NCBI GenBank assembly: GCA_016892645.1
Contig: JAFEMX010000002.1
Span: 62,001-126,000, forward strand
Reading direction: 5' to 3'
Origin: Micrococcaceae bacterium RIT 802
GTDB taxonomy: Bacteria > Actinomycetota > Actinomycetes > Actinomycetales > Micrococcaceae
Length of the DNA stretch: 64,000 nt
The stretch's first letter is position 1. Each line of letters begins with the position of its first letter. This document shows, piece after piece, positions 33,929 to 42,564 of this stretch. Below the pieces are notes generated by a model, which had not been told where the DNA came from, searched no databases, and saw only the letters and a list, made by a program, of their open reading frames with translations. The position numbers and the translations under genes were made by a program.

Positions 33929-34900
33929 TCAGCCGGTGAGCACGCGAACCGGGGCACCGGCGAGCCATGCGGCGACATCCTCGAACGCCCCGCCGAAGAA
34001 CCGGCGGTAGCCCGCGTCGCTGACGTAGCCCAGATGCGGGGTCAGCACCGTCCGCGGGGCGTGGAGGACGGGGTGGTCCGCGGGGAGCGGCTCGGTGTCG
34101 AAGACGTCCAGCGCCGCGCCGCCGAGCCACCCCTCGTGCAGCCCGCGCAACATCGCCTCCTGGTCCACGATCCCGGCCCGCGACGTGTTGACCAGCAGCC
34201 CGCGCGGACCCAGCAGCCGCAGTTCGGCCTCGTCGACGAGTCCGCGGGTGCGCGTCGACAGGCGCAGGTGCACGCTGAGCACGTCGGCGGAGGCGAAGAG
34301 CTCCTCGCGGCCCACCAGCCGCGCCCCGGCCTCCGCCGCCGCCTCGGCCTCCAGGTTCTGGCTCCACGCGATGACGTCCATGCCGAACGCCGCGCCGTAG
34401 CCGGCGATCCGCGTGCCGATCTTGCCCAATCCCAGCACGCCGAGCGTCGTGCCGGCCAGCTCCCTGCCCACGCCGGTCTGCCAGGTCCCGGCCCGCAGCG
34501 ACGCCTGCTGCGCCGGGATGTCCCGCATCCACGCCATCAGCAGCGCCCACGTCAGCTCCGGCGCCGCGGTGGGCGAGCCGGGCGTCCCGCAGACCGTGAT
34601 GCCGGCCGCCGACGCCGCGGCCAGGTCGATCGAGGCGTTGGCCATCCCCGTGGTCACCAGCAGCCGCAACCCCGGCAGGGAGGCGATCACGTCGGCGCCG
34701 AAGGCCGTCCGCTCGCGCATTGCCACCACGATGTCGAACCCGGCCAGCGCCCGGACGGCCTCCTCCGCGGTCGGCAACGGGTCGTGGAAGACCACCACCT
34801 CGACGTTCTCCAGCGTGTCCCAGGCGGCGAAGTCCAGAGCCACGTCCTGGTAGTCGTCGAGGATGGCCAGCCGGTGGGCCGGGCGGTCGGTGGTGGCCAT
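33929..34900 (-). CDS. D-isomer-specific 2-hydroxyacid dehydrogenase
   Basis: 323 residues from ATG 34900. The Rossmann motif is GLGKIGTRIAGYG (about 150-162). The catalytic triad can be placed: Arg in VNTSRAGIVD, Glu in DVFDTEPLPADHPV and His in LTPHLGYV. The N-terminal catalytic lobe begins LAILDDYQDVALDFAAW, as in the group that includes phosphoglycerate dehydrogenase-like enzymes of unknown substrate. It would reduce 2-oxo acids with NAD(P)H, or the reverse. No pathway neighbours identify the substrate. Divergent from the aldo/keto reductase gene 85 bp away. Confidence 0.88.
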   Translation of the reverse strand: MATTDRPAHRLAILDDYQDVALDFAAWDTLENVEVVVFHDPLPTAEEAVRALAGFDIVVAMRERTAFGADVIASLPGLRLLVTTGMANASIDLAAASAAGITVCGTPGSPTAAPELTWALLMAWMRDIPAQQASLRAGTWQTGVGRELAGTTLGVLGLGKIGTRIAGYGAAFGMDVIAWSQNLEAEAAAEAGARLVGREELFASADVLSVHLRLSTRTRGLVDEAELRLLGPRGLLVNTSRAGIVDQEAMLRGLHEGWLGGAALDVFDTEPLPADHPVLHAPRTVLTPHLGYVSDAGYRRFFGGAFEDVAAWLAGAPVRVLTG

Positions 34901-34985
34901 GCGGGCCCCTTCCCTGCGGTGACGTGTCACCTGAACCCTATGCCCGTAGGCTGTGATCCAACACCACGTCGAAGGAGAGCGACCC

Positions 34986-35966
34986 ATGATGCACGACGAC
35001 GGAACCCGGCTGCTCTTCGGCTGCATGGGACTGGGCGGTGGCTGGGAGAAGGGCCCGATCGAGGCGGCGGATGTGGCCACGGCCCACGCCGCCATCGACG
35101 CCGCCCTGCAGGCCGGCATCACCGTGTTCGACCACGCGGACATCTACCGGGGCGGCAAGGCCGAGGAGGTCTTCGGCCGTGTGCTGGCCGACCGCCCCGG
35201 GCTGGCGGCGTCGCTGCACCTGCAGACCAAATGCGGGATCGTGCTCGGCACCGACGAAGCCCCCGGCCGCTACGACTCCTCGGCGCGCACCATCGCCGCC
35301 CGGGTCGACGGGTCGCTGGCCCGGCTGGGCGTCGAGCGGATCGACACGCTGCTCATCCACCGGCCCGACCCGCTGACGCCGCCCGAGGAGATCGCCGCCG
35401 CCTTCGCCGCACTGCGCGCCGCGGGCAAGGTCGGCCGGCTCGGGGTCTCCAACCACTCCGGGGCGCAGATGGCCCGGCTGCAGGCGGTGCTGGACGAACC
35501 GCTGGCGGTGAACCAGCTGCAGCTCAGCCTGGGCCACCGCGGCTGGCTGGAGTCCTCCGTCATGGTCAACGTCGCCTCCGGCAGCGAGACCGGTGGTCCG
35601 GGGGCTGATGCCGCCTCGTTCCCGCATGGGACGCTGGAATACTGCGCGGAGCACGGCGTGGAACTGCAGGCCTGGGGGTCGATGGACCGCGGCCGCTACA
35701 GCGGGGCCGGCGAGGCGACGGCGCCGGGGGCGGACCGGGAGGCAGCGGCGCTGGTCGCCCGGATGGCCCAGGACCTCCAGGGCACACCGGAGGCGATCGT
35801 GCTGGGGTGGCTGATGCGCCATCCGGCGGCCATCCGGCCGGTCATCGGCACCACGAACCCCGCCCGCATCGCCGCCTGCACCGACGCCGAAGCCGTCGCC
35901 GCCCGGATGGACTCCGACGACTGGTATGCCCTCTGGATTGCCGCCCGCGGCCAACCCCTGCCGTAA
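34986..35966 (+). CDS. Aldo/keto reductase (YdhF-like)
   Basis: 326 residues; ATG 34986 follows GAAGGAGAG. The (beta/alpha)8 signatures are present: FDHADIYRGGKAEEVFG with catalytic Asp and Tyr, LQTKCGI with the Lys, TLLIHRPD with the His, and LGVSNHSGAQM in the cofactor region. VNQLQLSLGHR and the loop after it resemble the YdhF subgroup of NADPH-dependent reductases. The substrate is not known. Diverges from the 2-hydroxyacid dehydrogenase gene. Confidence 0.88.
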   Translation: MMHDDGTRLLFGCMGLGGGWEKGPIEAADVATAHAAIDAALQAGITVFDHADIYRGGKAEEVFGRVLADRPGLAASLHLQTKCGIVLGTDEAPGRYDSSARTIAARVDGSLARLGVERIDTLLIHRPDPLTPPEEIAAAFAALRAAGKVGRLGVSNHSGAQMARLQAVLDEPLAVNQLQLSLGHRGWLESSVMVNVASGSETGGPGADAASFPHGTLEYCAEHGVELQAWGSMDRGRYSGAGEATAPGADREAAALVARMAQDLQGTPEAIVLGWLMRHPAAIRPVIGTTNPARIAACTDAEAVAARMDSDDWYALWIAARGQPLP

Positions 35967-35993
35967 GCGCCCCGCCAGCCGTAGGCTGTGCCC

Positions 35994-36212
35994 ATGGGAT
36001 ATGCGCTCCAGCTCGCGGCACTGGCCCTCGTCGCCGTGGGGGTGCGGCTGTTCGAGATGGGCCCCACCGATCCCGAGTCCGGATTCGGCCGGCACATGCT
36101 CGTTCTGGGGGTCATCGCAGCGGTCTCCACCACGCTCTCGCTGCTGGCCCTGGTCTGGACCCTCGGCCTCGACGTGGTGGGACGGATGCGGCGGCCGACC
36201 GCCGCCGCTTAG
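35994..36212 (+). CDS. Small two-helix membrane protein
   Basis: 72 residues from ATG 35994 (GTG at 35988 also in frame). Two hydrophobic helices (about 3-20 and 37-60) are joined by a polar loop (MGPTDPESGFGRH), ending in a basic RMRRPTAA tail. No family recognised. It follows the aldo/keto reductase by 27 bp, so it may be co-transcribed, and its stop overlaps the stop of the convergent SDR gene by 4 bp. Confidence 0.65.
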   Translation: MGYALQLAALALVAVGVRLFEMGPTDPESGFGRHMLVLGVIAAVSTTLSLLALVWTLGLDVVGRMRRPTAAA

Positions 36213-37129
36213 CGGGCCCGCCGCTCCAGCGTCTGCCGCAGCGTCTGCGCGGGGCGCCCGAGCAGCCGCGGCACGTCATCGGAGACCGCCGCCAGATCGC
36301 CCGATGCGATGGCCGTGTAGGTGCTCACCCACGCGTCGAGCTGCCAGTCCGGGGCGCCGTACCCCGCGCGGGACGCCAGCGCCTCGGCCACGGTCTCGTC
36401 CAGGTAGCGCACGTCGCGTCCGGTCACCTCGGTGATCGCCGCCGCGGCCTCCTCCAGGCTGAACGCCTCCGGACCGGTCAGGTCGTACATCTTCCCTGCA
36501 TGTCCCGGCGTCCGCCCCGCCGCGAGGGCCACTGCGGCCTCCGCGAGCACGACGGCGGCCACGGCTGCCACGTCGTCGCGCGCCACCGCCGAGACCCGCC
36601 CGTCCCCGGCGGGGCCGCGCAGCACCCCGTCGTCGCCGGCAAAAAGCGGGAAGACGTCCTGGTAGAAGTTGTCGCGCAGGATCGTGTGCGACAGCCCGGA
36701 ATCGGCCAACAGCGCCTCGGTGGCGAAATGGTCGCGCGCCAGGGTGAAGACCGCATCCGGTGCCGCGGCCAGGAACGACGTGTAGACCACATGCCCCACC
36801 CCGGCGGAGGCCGCCGCGCGGATGAACGCGGCATGCGCCTGCAGCCGGTCGGCAGTCTCGGCGGCGGAGACCATGAGCACGACGTCGGCGCCCGCCAGGG
36901 CGCCGGTGGCACCGTGCTCGTCGCCGAAGTCCAGGGCCGCGGACTCCACTGCGGAAGCCGCCGTCGTGCTGGGCAGGCCCCCGGCAATTGCAGCGGCGCG
37001 GTCCGCATCGCGGGAGAACAGGCGCAGGCGGGCCGTGCCGGCCAGCCGGCGGGCGACTCGCGACCCCACTTCTCCGGTCGCGCCGGTGATGGCGATCAGG
37101 GGTGTGCTGGGCGTTTCGGCGGGGGTCAT
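36209..37129 (-). CDS. NmrA-like NAD(P)-binding SDR (NAD(P)H:quinone oxidoreductase type)
   Basis: 306 residues from ATG 37129. Atypical-SDR nucleotide motif ITGATGEVGSRVARRL, then LFSRD after beta-2, VLMVS, and VVYTSFLA. The YTS and absent YxxxK catalytic pair match the NmrA/QOR2 group, which senses or reduces quinones using NADPH. The long C-terminal half (EAFSLEEAAAAITEVTGRDVRYLDE) fits that group. Divergent from the MFS operon starting at 37203 by 73 bp. Confidence 0.85.
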   Translation of the reverse strand: MTPAETPSTPLIAITGATGEVGSRVARRLAGTARLRLFSRDADRAAAIAGGLPSTTAASAVESAALDFGDEHGATGALAGADVVLMVSAAETADRLQAHAAFIRAAASAGVGHVVYTSFLAAAPDAVFTLARDHFATEALLADSGLSHTILRDNFYQDVFPLFAGDDGVLRGPAGDGRVSAVARDDVAAVAAVVLAEAAVALAAGRTPGHAGKMYDLTGPEAFSLEEAAAAITEVTGRDVRYLDETVAEALASRAGYGAPDWQLDAWVSTYTAIASGDLAAVSDDVPRLLGRPAQTLRQTLERRAR

Positions 37130-37202
37130 ATGACCACCGTACGCCGCCGGGCCGACACCCGGGGAGGGGATTTTGCCGATTGCGGAATACGATGGCGGCA
37201 TC

Positions 37203-37301
37203 ATGGACAAAACCCGAGCGCTCGCCAAGCCCCTGACCTGGCTGCTGATCATCGCCCTCATCGGAACCGCGGGGGCCGGCCTGCTCCAGGGCATCCTGTG
37301 A
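37203..37301 (+). CDS. 32-residue single-helix peptide, MFS transporter small subunit
   Basis: MDKTRALAKPLTWLLIIALI and following: a short basic N-terminus and one membrane helix ending LLQGIL. Its TGA overlaps the GTG of the next gene (GTGA, 4 bp), so translation of the transporter is coupled to it. Short open frames of this type occur upstream of some MFS transporters and are annotated as small subunits. A stabilising or regulatory partner role for the transporter is inferred from context. Confidence 0.7.
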   Translation: MDKTRALAKPLTWLLIIALIGTAGAGLLQGIL

Positions 37302-38536
37302 CCACGATCGAGGCGCTGGCCGAGCCGACGCGGGCGGTCAACGCCCGCTGGGTGGTCGGCGCGATCGTGGTCAACGTCGTCATCAACGTGGCGTTCTTCG
37401 CGCCGATCAACATCCTCATCGGGCTGCAGGCCACCGGGATCGACGCCGCCAACAAGGAGGCCATCCTCACGCTCGTGACCGCCTGCGGTGCGGCCGTCGC
37501 GCTGGTGGCCAACCCGGTCACCGGTGCGCTCTCGGACCGCACCACCTCCCGCTGGGGCCGGCGCTCGCCGTGGATCCTGGGCGGGGCGGTGCTGGGCACC
37601 GCCGCCATGCTCTTCCTCTCCGGTGCGACGACGATTGCCGCCCTGGTCATCGGGTGGTGCCTGGTGCAGGCCGGCTGCAACGCCATGTACTCGACCATCA
37701 CCGCGGCCGTGCCGGACCGCGTGCCCGTCGCCCAGCGCGCCACCGTCGGTGGGCTGGCGGCCATGGGGCAGACGCTGGGGATCCTCGGCGGCTCGGTGGT
37801 GGGCTTCGTGATCTCCGGCAACATCGCCGTCGGCTACTGGATCTGCGCCGCGGCCCTCGCACTCGGCGTCATCCCGTACCTGACCCACCGCAACGACCCG
37901 GTCCTGCCGTCCGGGATCCAGCCCCGCTTCCGCCTCGGGGCCTTCCTGCGCGGCTTCTGGATCAACCCGGCCGAGCACCCCGACTTCGGCTGGGCGTGGC
38001 TGACGCGGTTCCTGATGTTCGTGGGCAACCAGCTGGTCATCGTGTACCTGTTGTTCTTCCTCACCGACGTGATCCACTATCCGAACCCCGCCGGTGGCGT
38101 GCTGGTGCTTACCGGCCTGTACGCGGTCATGGTCGTCATCACCAGCGTCATCACCGGGCGCTGGAGCGATCGGGTCGGCCAGCGCAAGGTCTTCGTCGCC
38201 GGGGCCTCCGCCGTCATCGCGTGCGCCGCGCTGATCATGGCGTTCTTCCAGGTCTGGCCCGCCGCCATGGTCGGGGCAGCCGTCCTGGGGATCGGGTTCG
38301 GCGCCTACCTGGCGGTGGACTTCGCCCTGCTCACACAGGTCCTGCCCTCCGCCGCGGCCCGGGGCAAGGACATGGGAGTGGTGAACATCGCCGCCGCATT
38401 GCCCCAGGTCATCGCCCCGGCGCTGGCCCTGCTCGCAGTGAAGTACCTCGGCGGATACGTGGCACTGTTCGTGCTGGCGGCCATCATCGGGCTGGCCGCC
38501 GCGGTGCTGGTCTACCGCATCAAGTCGGTGCCGTAG
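37298..38536 (+). CDS. MFS transporter (SLC45/GPH-like sugar-type pattern)
   Basis: 412 residues, GTG 37298 overlapping the preceding peptide gene. About 12 membrane helices. The loop between helices 2 and 3 reads GALSDRTTSRWGRRSPWILGG, the pattern of the sucrose/glycoside-type MFS branch; a second copy is RWSDRVGQRKVFVAGAS. QAGCNAMYSTITAAVPDRVP around helix 4-5 is also typical. Import of a sugar or glycoside by proton symport is likely, but no catabolic genes sit beside it. The start choice is set by the GTGA overlap. Confidence 0.88.
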   Translation: MTTIEALAEPTRAVNARWVVGAIVVNVVINVAFFAPINILIGLQATGIDAANKEAILTLVTACGAAVALVANPVTGALSDRTTSRWGRRSPWILGGAVLGTAAMLFLSGATTIAALVIGWCLVQAGCNAMYSTITAAVPDRVPVAQRATVGGLAAMGQTLGILGGSVVGFVISGNIAVGYWICAAALALGVIPYLTHRNDPVLPSGIQPRFRLGAFLRGFWINPAEHPDFGWAWLTRFLMFVGNQLVIVYLLFFLTDVIHYPNPAGGVLVLTGLYAVMVVITSVITGRWSDRVGQRKVFVAGASAVIACAALIMAFFQVWPAAMVGAAVLGIGFGAYLAVDFALLTQVLPSAAARGKDMGVVNIAAALPQVIAPALALLAVKYLGGYVALFVLAAIIGLAAAVLVYRIKSVP

Positions 38537-38598
38537 CCCGGGCACCTGGCCCGGATCCGTCGTCGTACCCCGGCCTGCGCACGCGGTAATCTGGCGGG

Positions 38599-39051
38599 AT
38601 GGACTGGTTACGCGATGCACCCTTCGGTTGGGCGTACCTGTTCCTCTTCCTGCTGGCCATGGCGCGCGCCAACACGACCTATTGGATCGGCCGCGGCGTG
38701 GTCGCCGGGGTCAGTCATTCGCGGTTCGAGCGCTTTCTCGAGGGACCCATCTACCTGCGGGCCCGCAGGTTCGTGGCGCGCTGGGGGATCCTGGCGGTGC
38801 CGCTGTCCTTTTTGACCGTCGGCATCCAGACCGCGGTGAACGCCAGCGCCGGCATGTCCCGGATGCCGTTGTCCCGCTACCTGCCGGCCGTGGTGGTCGG
38901 CTGCCTGCTGTGGGCGCTGATCTACGCCACCGTCGGGATGGCCGTGGTCTACGCGGCGCTCGCCGTGGGCTGGCAGTGGATCGCCCTGGCCGTGGTGCTC
39001 TTGGTCGCAGGGACACTGCTGTGGATCCGCTACCGTCGGCGCAACGGCTAG
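38599..39051 (+). CDS. DedA/VTT-like membrane protein
   Basis: 150 residues. The central motif FVARWGILAVPLSFLTVGIQ followed by NASAGMSRMPLSRYLPAVVVG matches the DedA (VTT) re-entrant core, shortened at the N-terminus relative to usual DedA proteins of about 200 residues. Terminal helices run at about 8-30, 97-115 and 120-140. DedA members act in lipid (undecaprenyl phosphate) flipping or proton-linked membrane homeostasis; which applies here is unknown. A convergent terminator separates it from ald. Confidence 0.75.
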   Translation: MDWLRDAPFGWAYLFLFLLAMARANTTYWIGRGVVAGVSHSRFERFLEGPIYLRARRFVARWGILAVPLSFLTVGIQTAVNASAGMSRMPLSRYLPAVVVGCLLWALIYATVGMAVVYAALAVGWQWIALAVVLLVAGTLLWIRYRRRNG

Positions 39052-39076
39052 GCTTCCGGGGGCGACGGGAACGACG

Positions 39077-39114
39077 ACGGGCGGCCGGGCACCCGCAGGT
39101 GCCCGACCGCCCGT
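39077..39114. terminator. Convergent terminator between the DedA-like gene and ald
   Basis: A 17-bp stem with one mismatch (39077-39093 with 39098-39114) and a 4-base loop CGCA. It lies between two converging stop codons. Confidence 0.8.
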
Positions 39115-39133
39115 GTCGCGCGGCGGAAGCCTT

Positions 39134-40261
39134 CTAGCCGACCGGCGTGCCGTTGAGCACCGTGGCGGTCGGGGTGTACTCCATGCCGAGGGCCTCGGCG
39201 ACGGGGGCGAACGTGACGCGGCCGTCGTGGACGCTCAGGCCGTTGGCCAGCCCCGGATCCGCCTGCAGCGCCTCCCGCCATCCCTGCGTGGCGATGCGCA
39301 GGGCGTAGGGCAGGGTGGCGTTGGTCAGCGCCGCGGTCGAGGTCTGGGGGACGGCTCCCGGCATGTTCGCCACGCAGTAGTACACGGCGTCGTGGACCTT
39401 GAAGGTGGGGTCGGCGTGCGTGGTGGCGTGCGAGCCCTCGAAGCAGCCGCCCTGGTCGATCGCGATGTCCACGAGCACGGAACCGGGGCGCATGTGGGCG
39501 ACCATGTCCTGGGTGACCAGTTTCGGTGCGGCCGCGCCGGGGATCAGGACCGACCCGATGACCAGATCGGCCGCGGCGACCTCGCCGGCAATGGTGAACT
39601 TGGAGGAGGCCAGGGTCTTGATCCGCCCGTTGTAGGCGACGTCGATTTCCTTAAGCCGGGCCAGGTTGATGTCGATGATCGTGACATCGGCGCCCATGCC
39701 CGCGGAGATGGCCGCTGCGTTCTCGCCGGCGACACCGCCGCCGATGACGACGACCTTCGCCGGGCGGGTGCCCGGGACGCCGCCCATGAGCACGCCCGCG
39801 CCGCCGTTGGGCTGCTGGAGCTGGTAGGCGCCCACCTGGGCCGCGAGCCGGCCGGCAACCTCGGACATCGGGGCCAGCAGCGGCAGGCCGCGTCCGTTGG
39901 TGACGGTCTCGTAGGCGATGGCCGTGGCGCCGGCGTCGAGAATGGCCTGGGTGCACTCGCGGGAGGCGGCCAGGTGGAGGTAGGTGAACAGGATCTGTCC
40001 GCGCCGGATGCGGTGGTATTCCGCGGCGATCGGCTCCTTGACCTTGAGGATCATCTCCGCCTCGGCCCAGGTGGCATCGGCGTCCGCGCCGATGCGGGCA
40101 CCGGCCGCGACGTACTCGTTGTCGGGGATGCCCGAGCCCACGCCGGCACCGGTTTCGACCAGGACCTCGTGGCCTCGCTCGACGAACTCGGAGACACCAG
40201 CCGGGGTGATGGCTACACGGAATTCATTGTTCTTGATTTCGCGGGGAACGCCGATGATCAT
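39134..40261 (-). CDS. ald: Alanine dehydrogenase
   Basis: 375 residues from ATG 40261, which follows AAGGAG; a longer in-frame start at 40291 lacks an RBS. The N-terminus MIIGVPREIKNNEFRVAITP is the family signature; ILKVKEPI carries catalytic Lys near 75, LFTYLHLAA the His near 96, and VVVIGGGVAGENAAAIS the NAD motif. It interconverts L-alanine and pyruvate plus ammonia with NAD(H), for alanine catabolism or NADH reoxidation. Divergent from an Lrp-type gene; in mycobacteria the equivalent regulator AldR controls ald, so the same pairing is likely here. Confidence 0.96.
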   Translation of the reverse strand: MIIGVPREIKNNEFRVAITPAGVSEFVERGHEVLVETGAGVGSGIPDNEYVAAGARIGADADATWAEAEMILKVKEPIAAEYHRIRRGQILFTYLHLAASRECTQAILDAGATAIAYETVTNGRGLPLLAPMSEVAGRLAAQVGAYQLQQPNGGAGVLMGGVPGTRPAKVVVIGGGVAGENAAAISAGMGADVTIIDINLARLKEIDVAYNGRIKTLASSKFTIAGEVAAADLVIGSVLIPGAAAPKLVTQDMVAHMRPGSVLVDIAIDQGGCFEGSHATTHADPTFKVHDAVYYCVANMPGAVPQTSTAALTNATLPYALRIATQGWREALQADPGLANGLSVHDGRVTFAPVAEALGMEYTPTATVLNGTPVG

Positions 40262-40354
40262 GGGGTACTCCTTGGTATGGGTGTCCGTCATTATGGGACC
40301 GGGCTCCCATTCCCGGTTCCTGACAGTTGAGTTGTCGTGGTTAAAGCGTAGTTT

Positions 40355-40416
40355 TTCTGCGGACCTCTGCGTGTTCTGCAGAATTATCTCCGGTAGGATC
40401 TTGAATATCTGCAGTT
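40355..40416. promoter_or_regulatory. Array of Lrp-type boxes between ald and its regulator
   Basis: Four CTGC-centred sites lie in the 174-bp divergent region: TTCTGCGGAC (40355), CTGCGT (40367), TTCTGCAGAA (40374, perfect palindrome) and ATCTGCAGTT (40407). The first three are spaced by about 9-10 bp, close to one helical turn, as expected for wrapping by an octameric Lrp protein. Confidence 0.6.
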
Positions 40417-40441
40417 TCTATCAACCGATAAAGGTGTGATC

Positions 40442-40933
40442 GTGGCCACAGCGAAAGATCTTCGGGGCAAGCGGCCGTATGAGCTCGACGATATCGACCG
40501 GGGGCTGCTGCGCATGCTCACCGAGAACTCCCGGCGCACCAACAACTCCCTCGCCGAGGAGCTGGGGATCGCCCCGTCGACCTGTCTGGCGCGCATGAAC
40601 GCCCTGCGGGAGTCGGGGGTCATCCGCAAATTCACCCTGGACCTCGATCCGGAGGTCCTGGGCCATGCGCTCGAGGCGCTCATCTTCGTGCGCATCCGTC
40701 CGGGCGCGAGGCACCTGATGGCCAGTTTCGCGGAAGAGATCCGCGGCAAGACCGGCGTCGTCCAGTTGTTCTTCCTGGGTGGAACCGACGACTTCCTGAT
40801 CCATGTAGCGGTCAAGGATTCCAATGACGTGCGCCAGTTCGTCCTCGACAACCTTTCCGCCAACCCCGCCGTGGCATCGACGCAGACGTCGCTGGTCTTC
40901 GAGCACACACGCGGTGCCGTGCCCTGGCTCTGA
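40442..40933 (+). CDS. Lrp/AsnC-family regulator of ald (AldR-like)
   Basis: 163 residues from GTG 40442, which has AAAGG 7 bp upstream; GTG 40436 is also in frame. The N-terminal helix-turn-helix is standard (ELDDIDRGLLRMLTENSRR, LAEELGIAPSTCLARMNAL), followed by the RAM effector domain (FVRIRPGAR, VVQLFFLGGTDDFLIHVAV). Its position, divergent from ald across an array of Lrp-like boxes, supports the AldR role: sensing alanine or related amino acids and activating or repressing ald. Confidence 0.9.
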   Translation: MATAKDLRGKRPYELDDIDRGLLRMLTENSRRTNNSLAEELGIAPSTCLARMNALRESGVIRKFTLDLDPEVLGHALEALIFVRIRPGARHLMASFAEEIRGKTGVVQLFFLGGTDDFLIHVAVKDSNDVRQFVLDNLSANPAVASTQTSLVFEHTRGAVPWL

Positions 40934-41052
40934 TGCAGCTTGCGGGGCGACTGCCCCTCCACAGGCGGATTCGTCCCGGGCGTTGGTCCAGGCTGTCCAC
41001 AGCCAGGCGTCCGATCCCCCGAGCGGGCTGGGTTAAAACTAGACTCGAATAC

Positions 41053-42549
41053 ATGTTCGAAGAACTTGGGAACGTTGACGCGACGGCGAGACGACAGGCC
41101 GCTTTTCGTGATGCCGCCCAGTTGACCGTCCCGGCTGGAGGTCAGGCGGTGCCCGCCGCGTCGGCGCACGCTGACGATCGGACGGGGGCAGATGCCCTGT
41201 CGATGGTCGAGGCCATCACCGCAGCCCTCGCTTCGGGCTGCTGCGACTTCTCCGAAAAGACGCTGGTCACCCTGATGGAGGGGCTGGAAACCGTAAAGTC
41301 GGCCGCTGCCGCATACCAGGCGCGGGCCGCCGTCGCCTTCCGCAGTCGGGTCGTCGATCGGGAGCGGGAAGCCGGCGTCCCCGATGAGAAGCTGGGCTCC
41401 GCGGCCGGAGCGCAGCTGGCCTTGGCCCGCAGGGAATCGCCGAGCCGCGGTGGACGGTGGATGGGGTTCTCCCGGGCCGTGGTCACCGAGATGCCGCACA
41501 CCCACCACGCCTTTCGGGCCGGTCGGATCAGCGAGTGGCGGGCGGTGCTGCTCGTGCGCGAGACGGCCTGCCTGACCATCGAGGATCGCCAGAAGATCGA
41601 TGAGACCCTGATGGCGGATCCGCGGACCACTGAAGGCGTCGGGGATCGGCGCCTGACGGCCATGATTAACCAGCTGGCTCAACAGGCAGATGCCACCGCG
41701 CTCGTGCGCCGTGCTCGCAAGGCGGTGGGTGACCGGCACGTGAGCCTGCGGCCTGCCCCGGACACCATGGGCATTCTCAGCGCCGTCCTCCCGGTGGCCC
41801 AGGGGGTGTCCGTATTCAAGGCACTGTCCCAGGCCGCGGACTTTGCATCAACCCAAGGTGACGTCCGCAGTCGGGGCCAGGTCATGGCCGACACGCTGGT
41901 CGAGCGCGTGACGGGACAGGCCCGGGCAGAGGATGTGCGGATCGAAGTCCAGTTGGTCATGACGGACCGGACGTTGTTCCAGGGGGACGTCGAACCGGCC
42001 TATCTGCAGGGTTACGGAGTTGTTCCGGCCCAGATTGCCCGAGACATGATGCGCGACGCCACCCGCCCTGCGGGCATGGAGCCTTCCGAAGATGCCGCCC
42101 TATCCGCGGTCCCGCGATCCCGGCGGTCCTCCGCCGATCCGCTGTCACCGAAGGACTTTGACAGAGGCGTCGACGAGGACAAGGAGCTGGTCTGGCTGCG
42201 TCGGCTGTATACGGCGCCCGGTACCGGGGCGCTGGTGGGGTTGGACTCGAAGGCGCGGTTGTTCCCGGACGGTCTGCGCAGGTTCATTGAACTGAGAGAC
42301 CAGGTCTGTTCCCGGCCCTGGTGTGATGCGCCGATCCGGCAGAGAGATCACGTCGTTTCCTGGGCGGCCGGAGGGCAGACGGCTGCGGCCAACGGTGCCG
42401 GAACTTGCGTCGCATGCAACAACACCAAGGAAGCGGCAGGGTGGCGTTCTCGCGTCGTTGCCGGTGATCGGCACTCCATCGAGGTCACCACCCCCACGGG
42501 GCACACGTACCGGTCGCAGGCACCAGCCCTCCCCGGCACCGCTACTTGA
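41053..42549 (+). CDS. DUF222/HNH nuclease-domain protein (13E12-like)
   Basis: 498 residues from ATG 41053. The N-terminal two-thirds is the helical DUF222 region (AAYQARAAVAFR, HTHHAFRAGRISEWRAVLL). The C-terminal HNH motif reads LRRFIELRDQVCSRPWC, then QRDHVVSWAAGGQTAAANG and CVACNNTKEAAGW, with two zinc-ligand Cys pairs. Proteins of this kind occur in many copies in actinobacterial genomes, and their role (possibly phage- or repeat-linked) is unsettled. No target or immunity gene adjoins. Confidence 0.88.
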   Translation: MFEELGNVDATARRQAAFRDAAQLTVPAGGQAVPAASAHADDRTGADALSMVEAITAALASGCCDFSEKTLVTLMEGLETVKSAAAAYQARAAVAFRSRVVDREREAGVPDEKLGSAAGAQLALARRESPSRGGRWMGFSRAVVTEMPHTHHAFRAGRISEWRAVLLVRETACLTIEDRQKIDETLMADPRTTEGVGDRRLTAMINQLAQQADATALVRRARKAVGDRHVSLRPAPDTMGILSAVLPVAQGVSVFKALSQAADFASTQGDVRSRGQVMADTLVERVTGQARAEDVRIEVQLVMTDRTLFQGDVEPAYLQGYGVVPAQIARDMMRDATRPAGMEPSEDAALSAVPRSRRSSADPLSPKDFDRGVDEDKELVWLRRLYTAPGTGALVGLDSKARLFPDGLRRFIELRDQVCSRPWCDAPIRQRDHVVSWAAGGQTAAANGAGTCVACNNTKEAAGWRSRVVAGDRHSIEVTTPTGHTYRSQAPALPGTAT

Positions 42550-42564
42550 CGGTCGTCCTCGCCG

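Noticed and set aside
35807-37297. Long upstream extension of the MFS gene frame
   Set aside because: The extension is antisense to the SDR gene and low complexity; the GTG at 37298, overlapping a small peptide gene, is the natural start.
36209-38620. 803-codon minus-strand frame covering the MFS gene and SDR
   Set aside because: Only 36209-37129 has SDR motifs; the upstream part is antisense to the transporter.
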